A stretch of DNA of 64,000 nt, from positions 496,001 to 560,000 of the forward strand of contig NZ_JAAAMV010000001.1 in the NCBI RefSeq assembly GCF_009909185.1, read 5' to 3'. Positions 19,035 through 28,435 of the stretch are shown one piece after another (the stretch's first letter is position 1; each line of letters starts with the position of its first letter). The translations under genes were made by a program, and so were the position numbers. The stretch is from Paenibacillus glycinis (GTDB lineage: Bacteria > Bacillota > Bacilli > Paenibacillales > Paenibacillaceae). The notes below the pieces were generated by a model. That model was given only the letters and a program-made list of their open reading frames with translations. It was not told where the DNA came from and made no database searches.

Positions 19035-19059
19035 CGAACGGAAGGCATAGGAGGTACTC

Positions 19060-20280
19060 ATGCGAACGAAGCGCATTCGGCTTTCCGCCGTGGCGGTACT
19101 GCTGCTGCTGTGCGGCTTCGCCGTCTCCGGCTGCGGGGACAGGGCGGAGCTGCCCGACAAAGGGTTCGTCATGGGCATCGGCATCGACGATGCCGGAGGC
19201 GGCCAAGTCATGGTCACGTTCCAGATCTACAAGCCGTCCCAGACGATCGCCTCCAAGGGCAAAACCGGGCAGCCGTACGTGAACATCCGCACGAAGGACG
19301 CCTCCGTCATGGAGGCGATCCGGGACATTACGATTCATCTCGGGCGCAAAGCGCAGTTCAGCCATACGCGCGTCATACTGATCAGCGAGAAGATCGCCCG
19401 CAGGGTTCCCGTGCCGCAGCTGCTGGATCTCTTCTATCGCGACAACGAACCGCGGCTTACCATATCTCTCATGGTGACGCGAGGCAGGGCTTCGGACTAT
19501 TTCGATACCAAGCCGTTCATCGAAAATACGATCAGCCAGCAATATTACTTGAGCGAAAGGTCCGAAAACGAATACAGCGGCAAGACGCTCGGCACGAATC
19601 TGCTTCAGCTGGCCCTGCAGCTTCGCAGCGAATCGGAGGTCGGCGCGATCCCGTACCTTGCGCTTAGCCCCAAGGACATCGGCGGCGAACCCGGCGTGGC
19701 GGGCGTGACGATCATCAAGGACGGACTCGTCGCGGACCGTTTCAACGGCCAGGAAACCGAAGGGCTCCTGATGCTCTTGAACCGCTACAGCAACGGCGTC
19801 GTCGAAATCCCGTGCTCGGCGGCCGAAAATTCCGAGAGCAGCGAGAACGAATCAGGGGAAGCGCCGACGGCGCCGCTCGACGAATCCGCCGAGATGCTGC
19901 GGTTCAAAGCCCAGCGGCGAATGGAACTGAGCGAATCGGGCGCTCGCGTCACCTATCGCGTGCATGCGGTCGTGGCGACGCTCGAGCTGTCCTGCACGAC
20001 GCTCGGCAACGAAAAGCAGGAAAACGACTACGAGGATAAGATTTCCGCGGCGATCAAACAGCGGATGCAGCAGTCTTTGGCGCATTTGAAACGCGATGAA
20101 GCCGACCTGCTCGGGATCGGAAACGACATCTACAGGCGCGATCCGAAGCGCTGGCGGCAATGGAAGAAGGATTGGCCGGAGCGGTTCGCCAGGCTCGATG
20201 TCGATATCGAAGTCGATACCGAGGTGCTGACGCACGGCACGAACGCCGGGAATACGCTGCTGAAGCCAAATCAAGATTAA
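19060..20280 (+). CDS. GerC-type germinant receptor lipoprotein
   Basis: This 406-residue lipoprotein is the C subunit of the GerA-type receptor. The signal sequence ends in the lipobox VSGC, followed by GDRAELPDKGFVMGIGIDDA, the family's N-terminal motif. A C-terminal ERxF-like region includes YRRDPKRWRQWKKDWPERF. It has an AGGAGGT ribosome-binding site and lies 25 bases after the A gene. An acidic insert (ENSESSENESGEAP around residue 265) is less usual. It should be anchored to the outer face of the spore inner membrane. Confidence 0.94.
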   Translation: MRTKRIRLSAVAVLLLLCGFAVSGCGDRAELPDKGFVMGIGIDDAGGGQVMVTFQIYKPSQTIASKGKTGQPYVNIRTKDASVMEAIRDITIHLGRKAQFSHTRVILISEKIARRVPVPQLLDLFYRDNEPRLTISLMVTRGRASDYFDTKPFIENTISQQYYLSERSENEYSGKTLGTNLLQLALQLRSESEVGAIPYLALSPKDIGGEPGVAGVTIIKDGLVADRFNGQETEGLLMLLNRYSNGVVEIPCSAAENSESSENESGEAPTAPLDESAEMLRFKAQRRMELSESGARVTYRVHAVVATLELSCTTLGNEKQENDYEDKISAAIKQRMQQSLAHLKRDEADLLGIGNDIYRRDPKRWRQWKKDWPERFARLDVDIEVDTEVLTHGTNAGNTLLKPNQD

Positions 20281-20293
20281 CGGAAGTGAGACC

Positions 20294-20539
20294 ATGTTCG
20301 TAGCGCTCGTGACGGTCAGCCTCGTCTGCATGCTGGCGGTCGATTACAAAGACGGTGTCCGCGAAGGCCCGCGGCCGACGCGCGTGAAACTGATTTACGG
20401 ACTGCTGCTCCTCTTTTGCCTGTACCATATGGTGCATGCGGAGGGTTGGGTTCACTTGAAGACCTATTACGACGCCGCGAACGCGCTGTTCGGACCGATG
20501 TCGGACGCGCTGTTCAAATGGTTCAAAGCGAAAGGATGA
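20294..20539 (+). CDS. Small two-helix membrane protein in ger operon (D-type)
   Basis: This 81-residue protein has two hydrophobic helices (FVALVTVSLVCMLAV and KLIYGLLLLFCLYHMV) and a short C-terminal tail. It lies between the C and B subunit genes, has a GGAAGTGAG site and overlaps the B gene start as ATGA. Small two-helix proteins called D subunits are known in some Bacillus ger operons and modulate germination rate. Position and topology fit that class; sequence homology was not tested. Confidence 0.72.
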   Translation: MFVALVTVSLVCMLAVDYKDGVREGPRPTRVKLIYGLLLLFCLYHMVHAEGWVHLKTYYDAANALFGPMSDALFKWFKAKG

Positions 20540-21660
20540 GAACGTTGGAAATCAAAATCACGGCAAACCAGGCGGCGCTGCTGATGTTCGTTTTTTTGAC
20601 CAGCTCCTCCATCATCAACATTCCGAGCCCGATGATCCAATTCGCGGGCAATGCCGCCTGGATCAGCATCTTGGTCACCGCGGGGTTGGGGATGTTGACC
20701 ATCCTCCCCGTCATTCTGCTCGCCAAGCGCCATCCCGGCCAAAATTTCATCCAATACAGCCGCGGCGCCGTCGGCACGCCGGTCACCGTCGTTTTCGGGC
20801 TGATGCTCCTGTTTTACCAGATTCACATGGGCGCCGCGATCGTCCTCGATATCGCGCTGTTTCTGAACAGCTCCATGATGCGCAATACGTCCGCGTGCTG
20901 GTTCGTCGTATTATCGTTTCTCGTCGCCGCGCTTTCCGTCCGCACCGGGATGGACAAAATGGCGGGCCTGTTCCCGCTGCTGATGAGCACGGTCATGCTG
21001 TTCGCGGTCTTGATCACGCTCTTGTCCGTCAATAATTACGCGTTCGGCAACCTGCTGCCCGTGTTTCCGGACGGGCTGAAGCCGATGCTGCACGGCATGT
21101 ACTTTTCTTACGGATTCCCCTATTGCGAGCTGGTCCTGTTCTCGATGATTCTCTGCTACGTGCCGAACTTCGCGAAGAAGTTCGAGTTCAAGGCGCTGAT
21201 GGCGGTGCTCGTCAACGCCATCTCGTTGGCGGGCACGACGGTCGTCACCATTTTGGTATTCGGTCCCATCGCCGGCGACCGCAAATATTCGCTCTTCGAG
21301 GTGGCCCGCTCCGTCAACCTCATCGACGTCTTCTCGCGGCTCGAGGCGCTGATCGGCTACTCCCTCATTCTGGCCTCGTTCATGAAAACGACGATCGTGC
21401 TGTTCACCGCCCATCAGACCTGCATTCATCTGCTCAAGCTCAAGAAAGACCGCATGCTGATCTTCCCGCTCGCGGCGTTCATGGCTTCCGTGTCCTTCGC
21501 GGCCTTGACACGGGGCGAGGCGAAATGGACCTACGAAGTAACGGCGATCCATCCGATGTGGGGCTTCGCCTGCGCGGTCCTGCCGTTCATGATCGTCTTC
21601 GCCGTCGACTTGATGCGCGGAACGAAGACAGCGCAGACGACTCCCGAAGCCCCTTCCTAA
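20536..21660 (+). CDS. GerB-type germinant receptor transporter-like subunit
   Basis: This 374-residue integral membrane protein of the spore-germination (APC-superfamily) family has about ten helices. It begins MRTLEIKITANQAALLMFVF and has SSSIINIPSPMIQFAGNAAW near the N terminus. The ATG at 20536 overlaps the small gene stop, giving translational coupling. A TTG at 20545 (MEIKITANQ...) has better Shine-Dalgarno spacing to AAAGGA and is an alternative start. The B subunit probably forms the ligand-binding part of the receptor. No terminator is visible downstream. Confidence 0.93.
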   Translation: MRTLEIKITANQAALLMFVFLTSSSIINIPSPMIQFAGNAAWISILVTAGLGMLTILPVILLAKRHPGQNFIQYSRGAVGTPVTVVFGLMLLFYQIHMGAAIVLDIALFLNSSMMRNTSACWFVVLSFLVAALSVRTGMDKMAGLFPLLMSTVMLFAVLITLLSVNNYAFGNLLPVFPDGLKPMLHGMYFSYGFPYCELVLFSMILCYVPNFAKKFEFKALMAVLVNAISLAGTTVVTILVFGPIAGDRKYSLFEVARSVNLIDVFSRLEALIGYSLILASFMKTTIVLFTAHQTCIHLLKLKKDRMLIFPLAAFMASVSFAALTRGEAKWTYEVTAIHPMWGFACAVLPFMIVFAVDLMRGTKTAQTTPEAPS

Positions 21661-21684
21661 AAATTTCTTCATTTTCATCGCGAA

Positions 21685-21747
21685 TGAGTGATTACTCACT
21701 TCACTTTTGGGTGCTGCTCGCATAGAATAAATGTGAGTAATCACTCA
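21685..21747 (+). promoter_or_regulatory. Promoter flanked by two TGAGT-N4-ACTCA operators
   Basis: TTCACT (21700-21705), a 17-base spacer and TAGAAT (21723-21728) form a promoter. TGAGTGATTACTCA (21685-21698) abuts the -35, and TGAGTAATCACTCA (21734-21747) lies downstream of the -10. The two palindromes are near identical and in opposite orientation. They are the obvious target of the TetR regulator encoded as third gene. Confidence 0.8.
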
Positions 21748-21771
21748 TTACGGTGAAAGGTGTGATGATCC

Positions 21772-22521
21772 ATGTCCCCCATCCAAGCTTCCTCTGCCGT
21801 TCCGGTCATCGACGTCCGCGGCGTCACCCGGCGCTTCGGCAGCCGAACGGTGCTGGACGGCGTCACTCTCCTGGTCGAGCGGGGCGAGCTGTTCGGTCTG
21901 CTCGGCCCGTCGGGCTCGGGCAAGACGACGCTGATCAAGCTGATGACCGGCATTGACCGAGCCGACGAAGGCACTGTCCGCATGCTCGGCGAACCGATGC
22001 CGAAGCTTGCCATGCTGCAGCGCTTCGGCTACATGGCGCAGTCCGACGCGCTGTACGGCGAGCTGACCGCCAAGGAGAATTTGACGTTCTTCGGCGCGCT
22101 GTACGGCTTGAAGGGCGAACGGATGAATAAGCGCATGCAAGCCGCCATGGCGATCGTCGATTTGGAAGCGCATCTGAACAAAGCCGTATCCGCCTATTCC
22201 GGCGGCATGAAGCGGCGGCTGTCGCTGGCGATCGCGCTGCTCCACGAGCCGGAGCTGCTCGTGCTGGATGAGCCGACCGTCGGGATCGATCCCGTGCTGC
22301 GGCAGTCCATTTGGCGGGAGCTCGGCGACATGCGCAAGCGCGGCACCACGATCGTCCTGACGACGCATGTCATGGACGAAGCGGAGAAATGCGACCGGCT
22401 CGGGCTGATCCGCGACGGCAAGCTGACCGCGACGGGATCGCCCGAGGAGATCAAGCGCCAAAGCGGCAGCGCGTCGATCGAAGACGCGTTCATCGCGCTC
22501 GGGGGAGGTGCACGCGCATGA
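21772..22521 (+). CDS. ABC-2 exporter ATP-binding protein (DrrA/CcmA-like)
   Basis: This 249-residue ATPase shows Walker [18 protein letters not shown]-loop GYMAQSDALYGELTA, signature YSGGMKRRLSLAIALL, Walker B LLVLDEPTVGIDP and switch VLTTHVMDEAEKCDR. These mark an ABC-2 exporter ATPase for drugs or lipids. Its stop overlaps the permease start (ATGA). It is the first gene behind the palindromic operators, followed by the permease and the TetR repressor. Efflux of a toxic compound that also relieves TetR is the natural reading. Confidence 0.94.
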   Translation: MSPIQASSAVPVIDVRGVTRRFGSRTVLDGVTLLVERGELFGLLGPSGSGKTTLIKLMTGIDRADEGTVRMLGEPMPKLAMLQRFGYMAQSDALYGELTAKENLTFFGALYGLKGERMNKRMQAAMAIVDLEAHLNKAVSAYSGGMKRRLSLAIALLHEPELLVLDEPTVGIDPVLRQSIWRELGDMRKRGTTIVLTTHVMDEAEKCDRLGLIRDGKLTATGSPEEIKRQSGSASIEDAFIALGGGARA

Positions 22522-23540
22522 GAATCCGCGCGCTGGCCCTTCGCATCATTCGCCAATTCGTCCGGGACAAACGGACGCTGGCGCTCTTGTTCCTTGCCCC
22601 GCTTCTTATTCTCGGACTCATGAAGCTCGTATTCAACGGCAATGCAATCGAACCGGATATCGGGCTCGTGCAGGCTCCGTCCGCGGCGGTCGGCGAACGC
22701 TTGGAGAAAGCCGGGGCGCATGTCTCCGCCTATCCGGAAGCCATAGCCGCCGAGGGAGCGCTGCGGGACCGCGAACTGGATGCGTACCTCGCGTTCGCGG
22801 ACGGCCAACCCTCCGTTACGCTCGAAGGCAGCGATCCTTCCATGAACCAATCGGTGCTGCTGCTGCTGCAGCGCGTGCTGAGCGAGAGCGCGCAAGCCGT
22901 CCAGCCCCGCATCTCGTATTTGCACGGCAGCGAGGACATGGCTTCCTTCGACTCCTTCGGTCCGGTCTTGATCGGCTTCTTCTCGTTCTTCTTCGTCTTC
23001 ATGCTGGCCGGCGTCTCCTTCCTGCGGGAAAGAACCGGCGGCACGCTCGAACGGCTGCTCGCCACCCCGATCCGCAGATCCGAGATCGTGCTCGGCTATC
23101 TGCTCGGCTTCGGCCTGTTCACGCTGCTTCAAGCCGCCTTGATCGCCTGGTTCTCGATCGACGTGCTCGGGCTCTACATGGACGGCTCCATCTGGTACGT
23201 CCTCCTCATGAACCTGCTGCTGTCGCTCACGGCGCTGACGCTGGGTACGCTGCTCTCCTCCTTCGCGAGCAACGAGTTTCAGATCATCCAATTCATTCCG
23301 CTCGTGATCGTGCCGCAGGTGTTCTTCTCGGGGCTGTTCAACCTCGACGCCATGACGCCGTGGCTGCAGTATCTGAGCCGCATCATGCCGCTCTATTACG
23401 GCGCGGACGCGATGCGGGACATCATGATCCGCGGCGAAGGCTGGTCCGGCATCAGCACCGACGTCTATGTGCTCGCCGGCTTCTCCGCCGTATTCGCCCT
23501 GCTCAACGTGATCGCCCTCAAGAAGCACCGCGCCATTTAA
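22518..23540 (+). CDS. ABC-2 exporter permease
   Basis: This 340-residue permease has an N-terminal helix (TLALLFLAPLLILGLM), an extracellular domain of about 140 residues, then five helices including FSFFFVFMLAGVSFLRERTGGTLERLLATPIRR, the typical ABC-2 coupling segment (cited in part). The start ATG is chosen because it overlaps the ATPase stop and follows GGGGGAGGTG; the frame is open further upstream. It pairs with the ATPase to export an unknown hydrophobic substrate. Confidence 0.93.
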   Translation: MRIRALALRIIRQFVRDKRTLALLFLAPLLILGLMKLVFNGNAIEPDIGLVQAPSAAVGERLEKAGAHVSAYPEAIAAEGALRDRELDAYLAFADGQPSVTLEGSDPSMNQSVLLLLQRVLSESAQAVQPRISYLHGSEDMASFDSFGPVLIGFFSFFFVFMLAGVSFLRERTGGTLERLLATPIRRSEIVLGYLLGFGLFTLLQAALIAWFSIDVLGLYMDGSIWYVLLMNLLLSLTALTLGTLLSSFASNEFQIIQFIPLVIVPQVFFSGLFNLDAMTPWLQYLSRIMPLYYGADAMRDIMIRGEGWSGISTDVYVLAGFSAVFALLNVIALKKHRAI

Positions 23541-23606
23541 AACGGCCGGCGGCTATGCTAGGATAGAGTCTATCGAAAGTCGAAGCGTACCAAGGGAGTT
23601 GGCGTC

Positions 23607-24272
23607 ATGAACGACACGAAGGAAGCATGGATCGAGGAACTGCTGAAGGGAGACGGCGCCGGCGGGAAAATGACGGAGAAGCAGTCGCGAATCGTCGAGT
23701 CGGCCATCGAGGTCTTCGCCGAGAAAGGCTACGCCGCTTCCTCCACCAGCGAGATCGCCCAGCGGGCGGGCGTGGCGGAGGGGACGATCTTTCGCCATTA
23801 CAAGACGAAGAAGGATCTGCTGCTTGCCATCGTGGCGCCCGCGATGACGAAGCTGATCGCGCCGTTCGTGCTGCGCGGCTTCAATAAAGTGCTCGATTCG
23901 GAGTACGACAGCTACGACCAAGTGCTGCGCGCCATGATCGAGAATCGGATCGAGTTCCTGCAGAAGAACCGGAATATCCTGAAGATCCTGCTGCAGGAAA
24001 TTCCGTTCCACCCCGAGATGCAGGAGCGCTTTCAGCGGGACGTGCTCGGCATCGTCCTCGAGCGGCTGCAGCGCATCGTGGCCAAGTTCCAAGGACAAGG
24101 ACGAATGGCGGAGCTGCCCTCGTCGACCGTCGTGCGGCTCAGCATCTCGGCGATCATGGGCTACATTGCCGTGCGGACGGTTTACGGCGAACGGGAGGAT
24201 GCGGTCTGGGACGACGAGCGGGAACGCGAGGAGACGATCCGATTCGTCATGCGCGGACTGGGTTTGGCCTGA
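23607..24272 (+). CDS. TetR-family transcriptional regulator
   Basis: This 221-residue regulator has a TetR N-terminal DNA-binding domain (RIVESAIEVFAEKGYAASST, then SEIAQRAGVAEGTIFRHYKT) after an unusual 22-residue leader rich in Lys and Gly. The all-helical C-terminal half should bind an inducer. It is third in the exporter operon and most likely represses it through the paired TGAGT-N4-ACTCA sites. The ribosome-binding site is AAGGGAG. The inducer is unknown. Confidence 0.94.
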   Translation: MNDTKEAWIEELLKGDGAGGKMTEKQSRIVESAIEVFAEKGYAASSTSEIAQRAGVAEGTIFRHYKTKKDLLLAIVAPAMTKLIAPFVLRGFNKVLDSEYDSYDQVLRAMIENRIEFLQKNRNILKILLQEIPFHPEMQERFQRDVLGIVLERLQRIVAKFQGQGRMAELPSSTVVRLSISAIMGYIAVRTVYGEREDAVWDDEREREETIRFVMRGLGLA

Positions 24273-24281
24273 ACGACGACA

Positions 24282-24316
24282 AAAAGAAGCTTCGCGCGGC
24301 GCGCGAAGCTTCTTTT
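24282..24316. terminator. Bidirectional terminator after TetR gene
   Basis: AAAAGAAGCTTCGCGC (24282-24297) pairs with GCGCGAAGCTTCTTTT (24301-24316), with a three-base loop. Poly-A and poly-T flanks serve both strands. Confidence 0.85.
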
Positions 24317-24352
24317 ATTTGCCAGCCTACTTCCAGAGACTGCTTGCATTCG

Positions 24353-25546
24353 CTAGACCGAAGCCGACGGCTCCACCGCGCCGTGCTTGCGGTCCAAGCT
24401 GCGGAAGCGGAACAAGAACAGGAGCGCGGCAATCGACAGCAGGCCTCCCGCCACATAAGGCAGCGTGATATGCACATGAAACAATGCGGCGCCGACGAGC
24501 GGCCCGACGATCCGGCCCAGGCTGTCCATCGACGAGCTAAGGCCCGACGCGACGCCCTGCCCCACCGTCGTCTTCTGCGTAATGAGCGAGGTCACGCACG
24601 GGCGAATCAGCGCGTTGCCGATGCCGAAGATCGCCAGATAAATCGTCGCCGACGCCAGCGTATGCGCGCTCACCAGCAGCAGGAAGCCGGCGGCGGATAT
24701 GACCAGGCCTGCCGCGATGTACATCGGCTCCTGCCCTTTGCGGATTCTTCTGCGCACGACGCCGCCCTGGATGAGGGCGCCGACCAGACCGCAGATCAGG
24801 AACATGAAGCCGACCTGCAGCGGCGTCACGTCGAAGCGCTGCAAGCCGAACAGCTGAAGCGTCGCTTCCAGCCCGGCGAGCGACAGCGACACGAACAGCG
24901 CCAGCACGTACAGATATTTCAACGAGCCCGTGAAGGCGCTCCATCTGGACGGTCTGCGCTCCTGCGCCGTTTGCCGCATCTCCGGCGTGATCGATTCCGG
25001 CAGCTTCGTCACGGCGATGAAGAACGTGACGAGCGCCAGCGCGGCCGCCGCGAAGAACGGCGTGTTGCCCGAGACGAGACTGAGCAGGCCGCCGAAGCCG
25101 GGACCGATCGTGAATCCGAGTCCGATGGACATGCCGACGAGGCCCATGCCCTTGGTCCGCTGATCCGGCGGCGTGATGTCCGCCACGTACGCGACGATCA
25201 CGGACGTCACGGCGCCCGAGAATAATCCGCCGAGCAGCCGCGAAGCGTACATGATCGGCAAGCTGCCGTCCGCGATGCCGAACACGAGGAAGCTCGCCGC
25301 GAAGCCGAGCACGCCGATCAAGATGACCGGACGTCGTCCGATCCGGTCCGATAAGCCGCCCCAAAGCGGCGAAATGATAAAGGCTACGAGCGAATACAGG
25401 GACAGCATCATCCCCGTGTGGAATTCCACGGCTTCCGGGCTTGCTTCCTTAATAAGCTCCGGCAGGACCGGAATTATAATTCCGAAACCGATAAAAGTCG
25501 TCATCAGCATGACCATTACGATGCCTAAACGTTTGTCTTTGTTCAT
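24353..25546 (-). CDS. MFS multidrug-type efflux transporter
   Basis: This 397-residue, 12-helix MFS transporter has motif A GGLSDRIGRRPVILIG between helices 2 and 3 and motif C-like GIGLGFTIGPGFGG in helix 5, which mark drug/proton antiporters of the TetA/Bmr type. The start ATG at 25544-25546 is preceded by GGAGGG; the longer frame to 25579 is less likely. It is 19 bases downstream of the second MFS gene in the same direction, so the two may be cotranscribed. The substrate is unknown. Confidence 0.92.
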   Translation of the reverse strand: MNKDKRLGIVMVMLMTTFIGFGIIIPVLPELIKEASPEAVEFHTGMMLSLYSLVAFIISPLWGGLSDRIGRRPVILIGVLGFAASFLVFGIADGSLPIMYASRLLGGLFSGAVTSVIVAYVADITPPDQRTKGMGLVGMSIGLGFTIGPGFGGLLSLVSGNTPFFAAAALALVTFFIAVTKLPESITPEMRQTAQERRPSRWSAFTGSLKYLYVLALFVSLSLAGLEATLQLFGLQRFDVTPLQVGFMFLICGLVGALIQGGVVRRRIRKGQEPMYIAAGLVISAAGFLLLVSAHTLASATIYLAIFGIGNALIRPCVTSLITQKTTVGQGVASGLSSSMDSLGRIVGPLVGAALFHVHITLPYVAGGLLSIAALLFLFRFRSLDRKHGAVEPSASV

Positions 25547-25565
25547 CTTGTTCCCTCCACTCCAA

Positions 25566-26816
25566 TCATCGTACCACATCTGTCCGATGCCTGGTTATGA
25601 ACAAATGAAGAACAAACAAGACGAGCAGCACGGCTCCGCTGACGAGAAAAGGCGAGTGCGGCCCCAGCTTGTCCCACAGTTTGCCGGAGGAGATGCTGCC
25701 GAATACCATGCCGAGTCCCTCGATCGTCAGGAAGAAACCCCATACGGCGCCGCGTTCCGATTTCGGAATCGCCTGCGCGATCAGCGCGTTCCATGCCGGG
25801 ATGATGCAGGCGTAGCCGATGCCGACGAACGCCACGATCAGGAGCACGAGCGGCAGCGAACGCGAATAACCGAGCGCGGTCAGCGAGACGGCCGCGACGA
25901 TGAAGCCGACATGCAGAAACCACCGGGTGCCGAAGCGGTCCACCCATTTGCCGACCGGGATCAACCCGAGCACCGTCACGGCGCCTCCCGCCACCAAGTA
26001 CATGCTGTACTGCTGCGGAGTCAGATGCAGCACCGTGCGCGCGTATTGCGTCAGCACCGGCGTCAGCAGGCCCAGCGCGAAATTCTGGGTGAACATCGCC
26101 GGATAGAGCAGCTTGCTCGCGTGAAGCGAAGCGCCGACTCTGGCAAAATAACGCCGCACGCGAACTGTCCAAGGCAGATGCGCATGTTCCGAGACATGCG
26201 GAACTTCGCGGTTCTCGAGCGCCATCGACTGCTTCCTGTTCGGAAGGAACAGCGCCACCAGCACGACGAACAGCATCATGCCGATCAGGATGCGGAATCC
26301 GGGCGCGTAGGTATGGGCGATGAAGAAATTGATGACGATCGGCCCGCACCCGACGCCGGTCAGCCAAGCCATGTAGACGACGCTCATGATCGTGCCGCTG
26401 GAATCGTTGCCCGCCACGGTCGTGGCCCCGCTGATCACGCAGGGCCACAGCGGAGAAGTGCCGACGCCGAGCAGCAAGCAGGCCGCCACGATCCAGCCGA
26501 AGCCGCTCGTAAAGCTGATGATCAGCACGGACGCGCTGGTGAACAAGACGCCGAACAGCATCACGTAGCGGTAGCCGAAACGATCGATGATCCAGCCGAG
26601 CGGCGAGCGGAACGCGTTATCCCCGATATATTGAAGCGCGAGCGCCCAGCCTACCGCGTAAGCGGTCAGGTTCAATTCCTGTCTCATATAGACAGGAAGA
26701 ATAGAAACGAGCAGCGCGCCTTTGACGAATTCGACGAAATACATGATGACGAGCAGCTGGACCACGAACGGCGAAGTCAGCACTTTTTTCCCCGCCCAGC
26801 TCTTTGCGATTTCCAT
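25566..26816 (-). CDS. MFS transporter (LtaA/YfkF-like group, substrate unknown)
   Basis: This 416-residue, 12-helix MFS transporter begins with VVQLLVIMYFVEFVKGALLVS and has the loop LGWIIDRFGYRYVML between helices 2 and 3 and GKWVDRFGTRWFL between helices 8 and 9. The central loop is charged (RKQSMALENREVPHVSEHAHLP). It follows GAAAGGGGAACC. Its divergent neighbour is speA, but no functional link is visible. Assignment to a specific MFS subfamily is uncertain. Confidence 0.88.
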   Translation of the reverse strand: MEIAKSWAGKKVLTSPFVVQLLVIMYFVEFVKGALLVSILPVYMRQELNLTAYAVGWALALQYIGDNAFRSPLGWIIDRFGYRYVMLFGVLFTSASVLIISFTSGFGWIVAACLLLGVGTSPLWPCVISGATTVAGNDSSGTIMSVVYMAWLTGVGCGPIVINFFIAHTYAPGFRILIGMMLFVVLVALFLPNRKQSMALENREVPHVSEHAHLPWTVRVRRYFARVGASLHASKLLYPAMFTQNFALGLLTPVLTQYARTVLHLTPQQYSMYLVAGGAVTVLGLIPVGKWVDRFGTRWFLHVGFIVAAVSLTALGYSRSLPLVLLIVAFVGIGYACIIPAWNALIAQAIPKSERGAVWGFFLTIEGLGMVFGSISSGKLWDKLGPHSPFLVSGAVLLVLFVLHLFITRHRTDVVR

Positions 26817-26883
26817 TTCGGTTCCCCTTTCATGCCTATTTCAGGCCAAGCCTTCGTTCCTCTAGTCTCAACAAAAATGCCGC

Positions 26884-26911
26884 TTGCAATCCCCCCTGTT
26901 TTTGCTATACT
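26884..26911 (+). promoter_or_regulatory. Promoter of speA
   Basis: TTGCAA (26884-26889), a 16-base spacer and TGCTATACT (26903-26911) form a strong extended -10 promoter about 45 bases upstream of the speA start. Confidence 0.7.
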
Positions 26912-26959
26912 CAACTTTGTTTGTAACAATCCAAGATGAAAGGCTGGGATGAAGAAGCA

Positions 26960-28426
26960 ATGGATCATACCCGGACCCCGCTGTTCACCGCCCTGACGGA
27001 GCATGCGGCAAAAGACCCCGTTCAATTTCATATCCCCGGACACAAGAAGGGGATGGGCAGCGACCCCGAATTTCGCGCGTTTATCGGCGACAACGCCCTG
27101 TCGATCGATCTCATTAATATAGCGCCGCTCGATGATTTGCATCAACCGACCGGCGTCATCGAAGAAGCCCAAAAATTGGCAGCCGACGCGTTCGGAGCTG
27201 ATTATACCTTTTTTTCCGTGCAAGGAACAAGCGGCGCCATCATGACGATGATTCTGAGCGTCTGTTCGCCCGGCGACAAAATCATCGTCCCGCGCAACGT
27301 GCACAAATCCATCATGTCCGCCATCATCTTCGCCGGCGCCCGACCGATCTTCATCTCGCCGGCGCGCGATTCCAACCTGGGGATCGATCACGGCATCACC
27401 ACTCGTTCCGTGCAGCGGGCGCTCGACCGCCATCACGACGCGAAGGCCGTACTCGTTATTAACCCGACCTACTACGGCATATGCGCGGACCTGAAAGAAA
27501 TCGTCGATCTCGTGCACAGCTACGATATTCCCGTGCTGGTGGACGAAGCGCACGGCGTGCTGATTCATTTCCACGAGAAGCTCCCGATGTCCGCCATGCA
27601 GGCCGGCGCCGACATGGCGGCGACGAGCGTGCACAAGCTGGGCGGCTCCATGACGCAGAGCTCGGTCCTGAACGTTCGCAGCGAACGGATCAACCAGAAA
27701 CGCGTCCAGACGATCATCAGCATGCTGACGACGACTTCGACGTCGTACATCCTATTGGCTTCGCTCGACACGTCCCGCCGGAACTTGGCGATGAACGGCC
27801 ATGACATCGCGGAGCGGGCGATCGATCTCGCCAAGTATGCGCGTTCCGAGATCAACAACATGTTGGGCCTCTACTGCATCGGCGAAGAGATTCTCGGCAC
27901 GGAAGCGACCTACGACTACGATCCGACCAAGCTGACGATACACGTGCGGCATCTCGGCATCACCGGTTACGAGACCGAGAACTGGCTGCGGGAGCATTAC
28001 AATATCGAAGTCGAGCTCAGCGACATGTACAATATTCTGGCGCTCGTGACGCCGGGCGATACGGAGGATTCCGTCGGCAAGCTGCTCGTCGCCCTGCGCG
28101 ACTTGGCCGCGCAGCATCAAGTGAACGAAGCCAACGAGCTCGTCGTCAAGATTCCGGAGATCCCGCATCTCTCGCTCACGCCGCGCGACGCGTTCTACGC
28201 CGCCACCGAGGTGGTGCCCTTCAAGGAATCCGCCGGCCGGATCATCGCGGAGTTCATCTACGTGTACCCGCCGGGCATTCCGATTCTGCTGCCGGGCGAG
28301 GTTATCTCGCAGACCAACATCGATTACATCGTCGACCACGTCGAAGTCGGGTTGCCGGTCAAAGGTCCTGAAGACCGCAGCATCCAGTTCGTCAAAGTCA
28401 TCGTGGAAGAAGAAGCCATCTCCTGA
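26960..28426 (+). CDS. speA: Arginine/lysine/ornithine decarboxylase SpeA
   Basis: This 488-residue PLP-dependent fold I decarboxylase closely resembles Bacillus SpeA in motifs: PVQFHIPGHKKGMG, DLINIAPLDDLH, FFSVQGTSGAIMTM, LVDEAHGVLIHFHE and the Schiff-base lysine in TSVHKLGGSMTQSS. It decarboxylates arginine to agmatine for polyamine synthesis. The second ATG at 26960 is chosen because it starts where SpeA proteins start (MDHTRTPLF); an ATG at 26936 would add eight residues. speE and speB are not in the window. It ends at a strong terminator. Confidence 0.95.
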   Translation: MDHTRTPLFTALTEHAAKDPVQFHIPGHKKGMGSDPEFRAFIGDNALSIDLINIAPLDDLHQPTGVIEEAQKLAADAFGADYTFFSVQGTSGAIMTMILSVCSPGDKIIVPRNVHKSIMSAIIFAGARPIFISPARDSNLGIDHGITTRSVQRALDRHHDAKAVLVINPTYYGICADLKEIVDLVHSYDIPVLVDEAHGVLIHFHEKLPMSAMQAGADMAATSVHKLGGSMTQSSVLNVRSERINQKRVQTIISMLTTTSTSYILLASLDTSRRNLAMNGHDIAERAIDLAKYARSEINNMLGLYCIGEEILGTEATYDYDPTKLTIHVRHLGITGYETENWLREHYNIEVELSDMYNILALVTPGDTEDSVGKLLVALRDLAAQHQVNEANELVVKIPEIPHLSLTPRDAFYAATEVVPFKESAGRIIAEFIYVYPPGIPILLPGEVISQTNIDYIVDHVEVGLPVKGPEDRSIQFVKVIVEEEAIS

Positions 28427-28435
28427 TCCCGCCGT

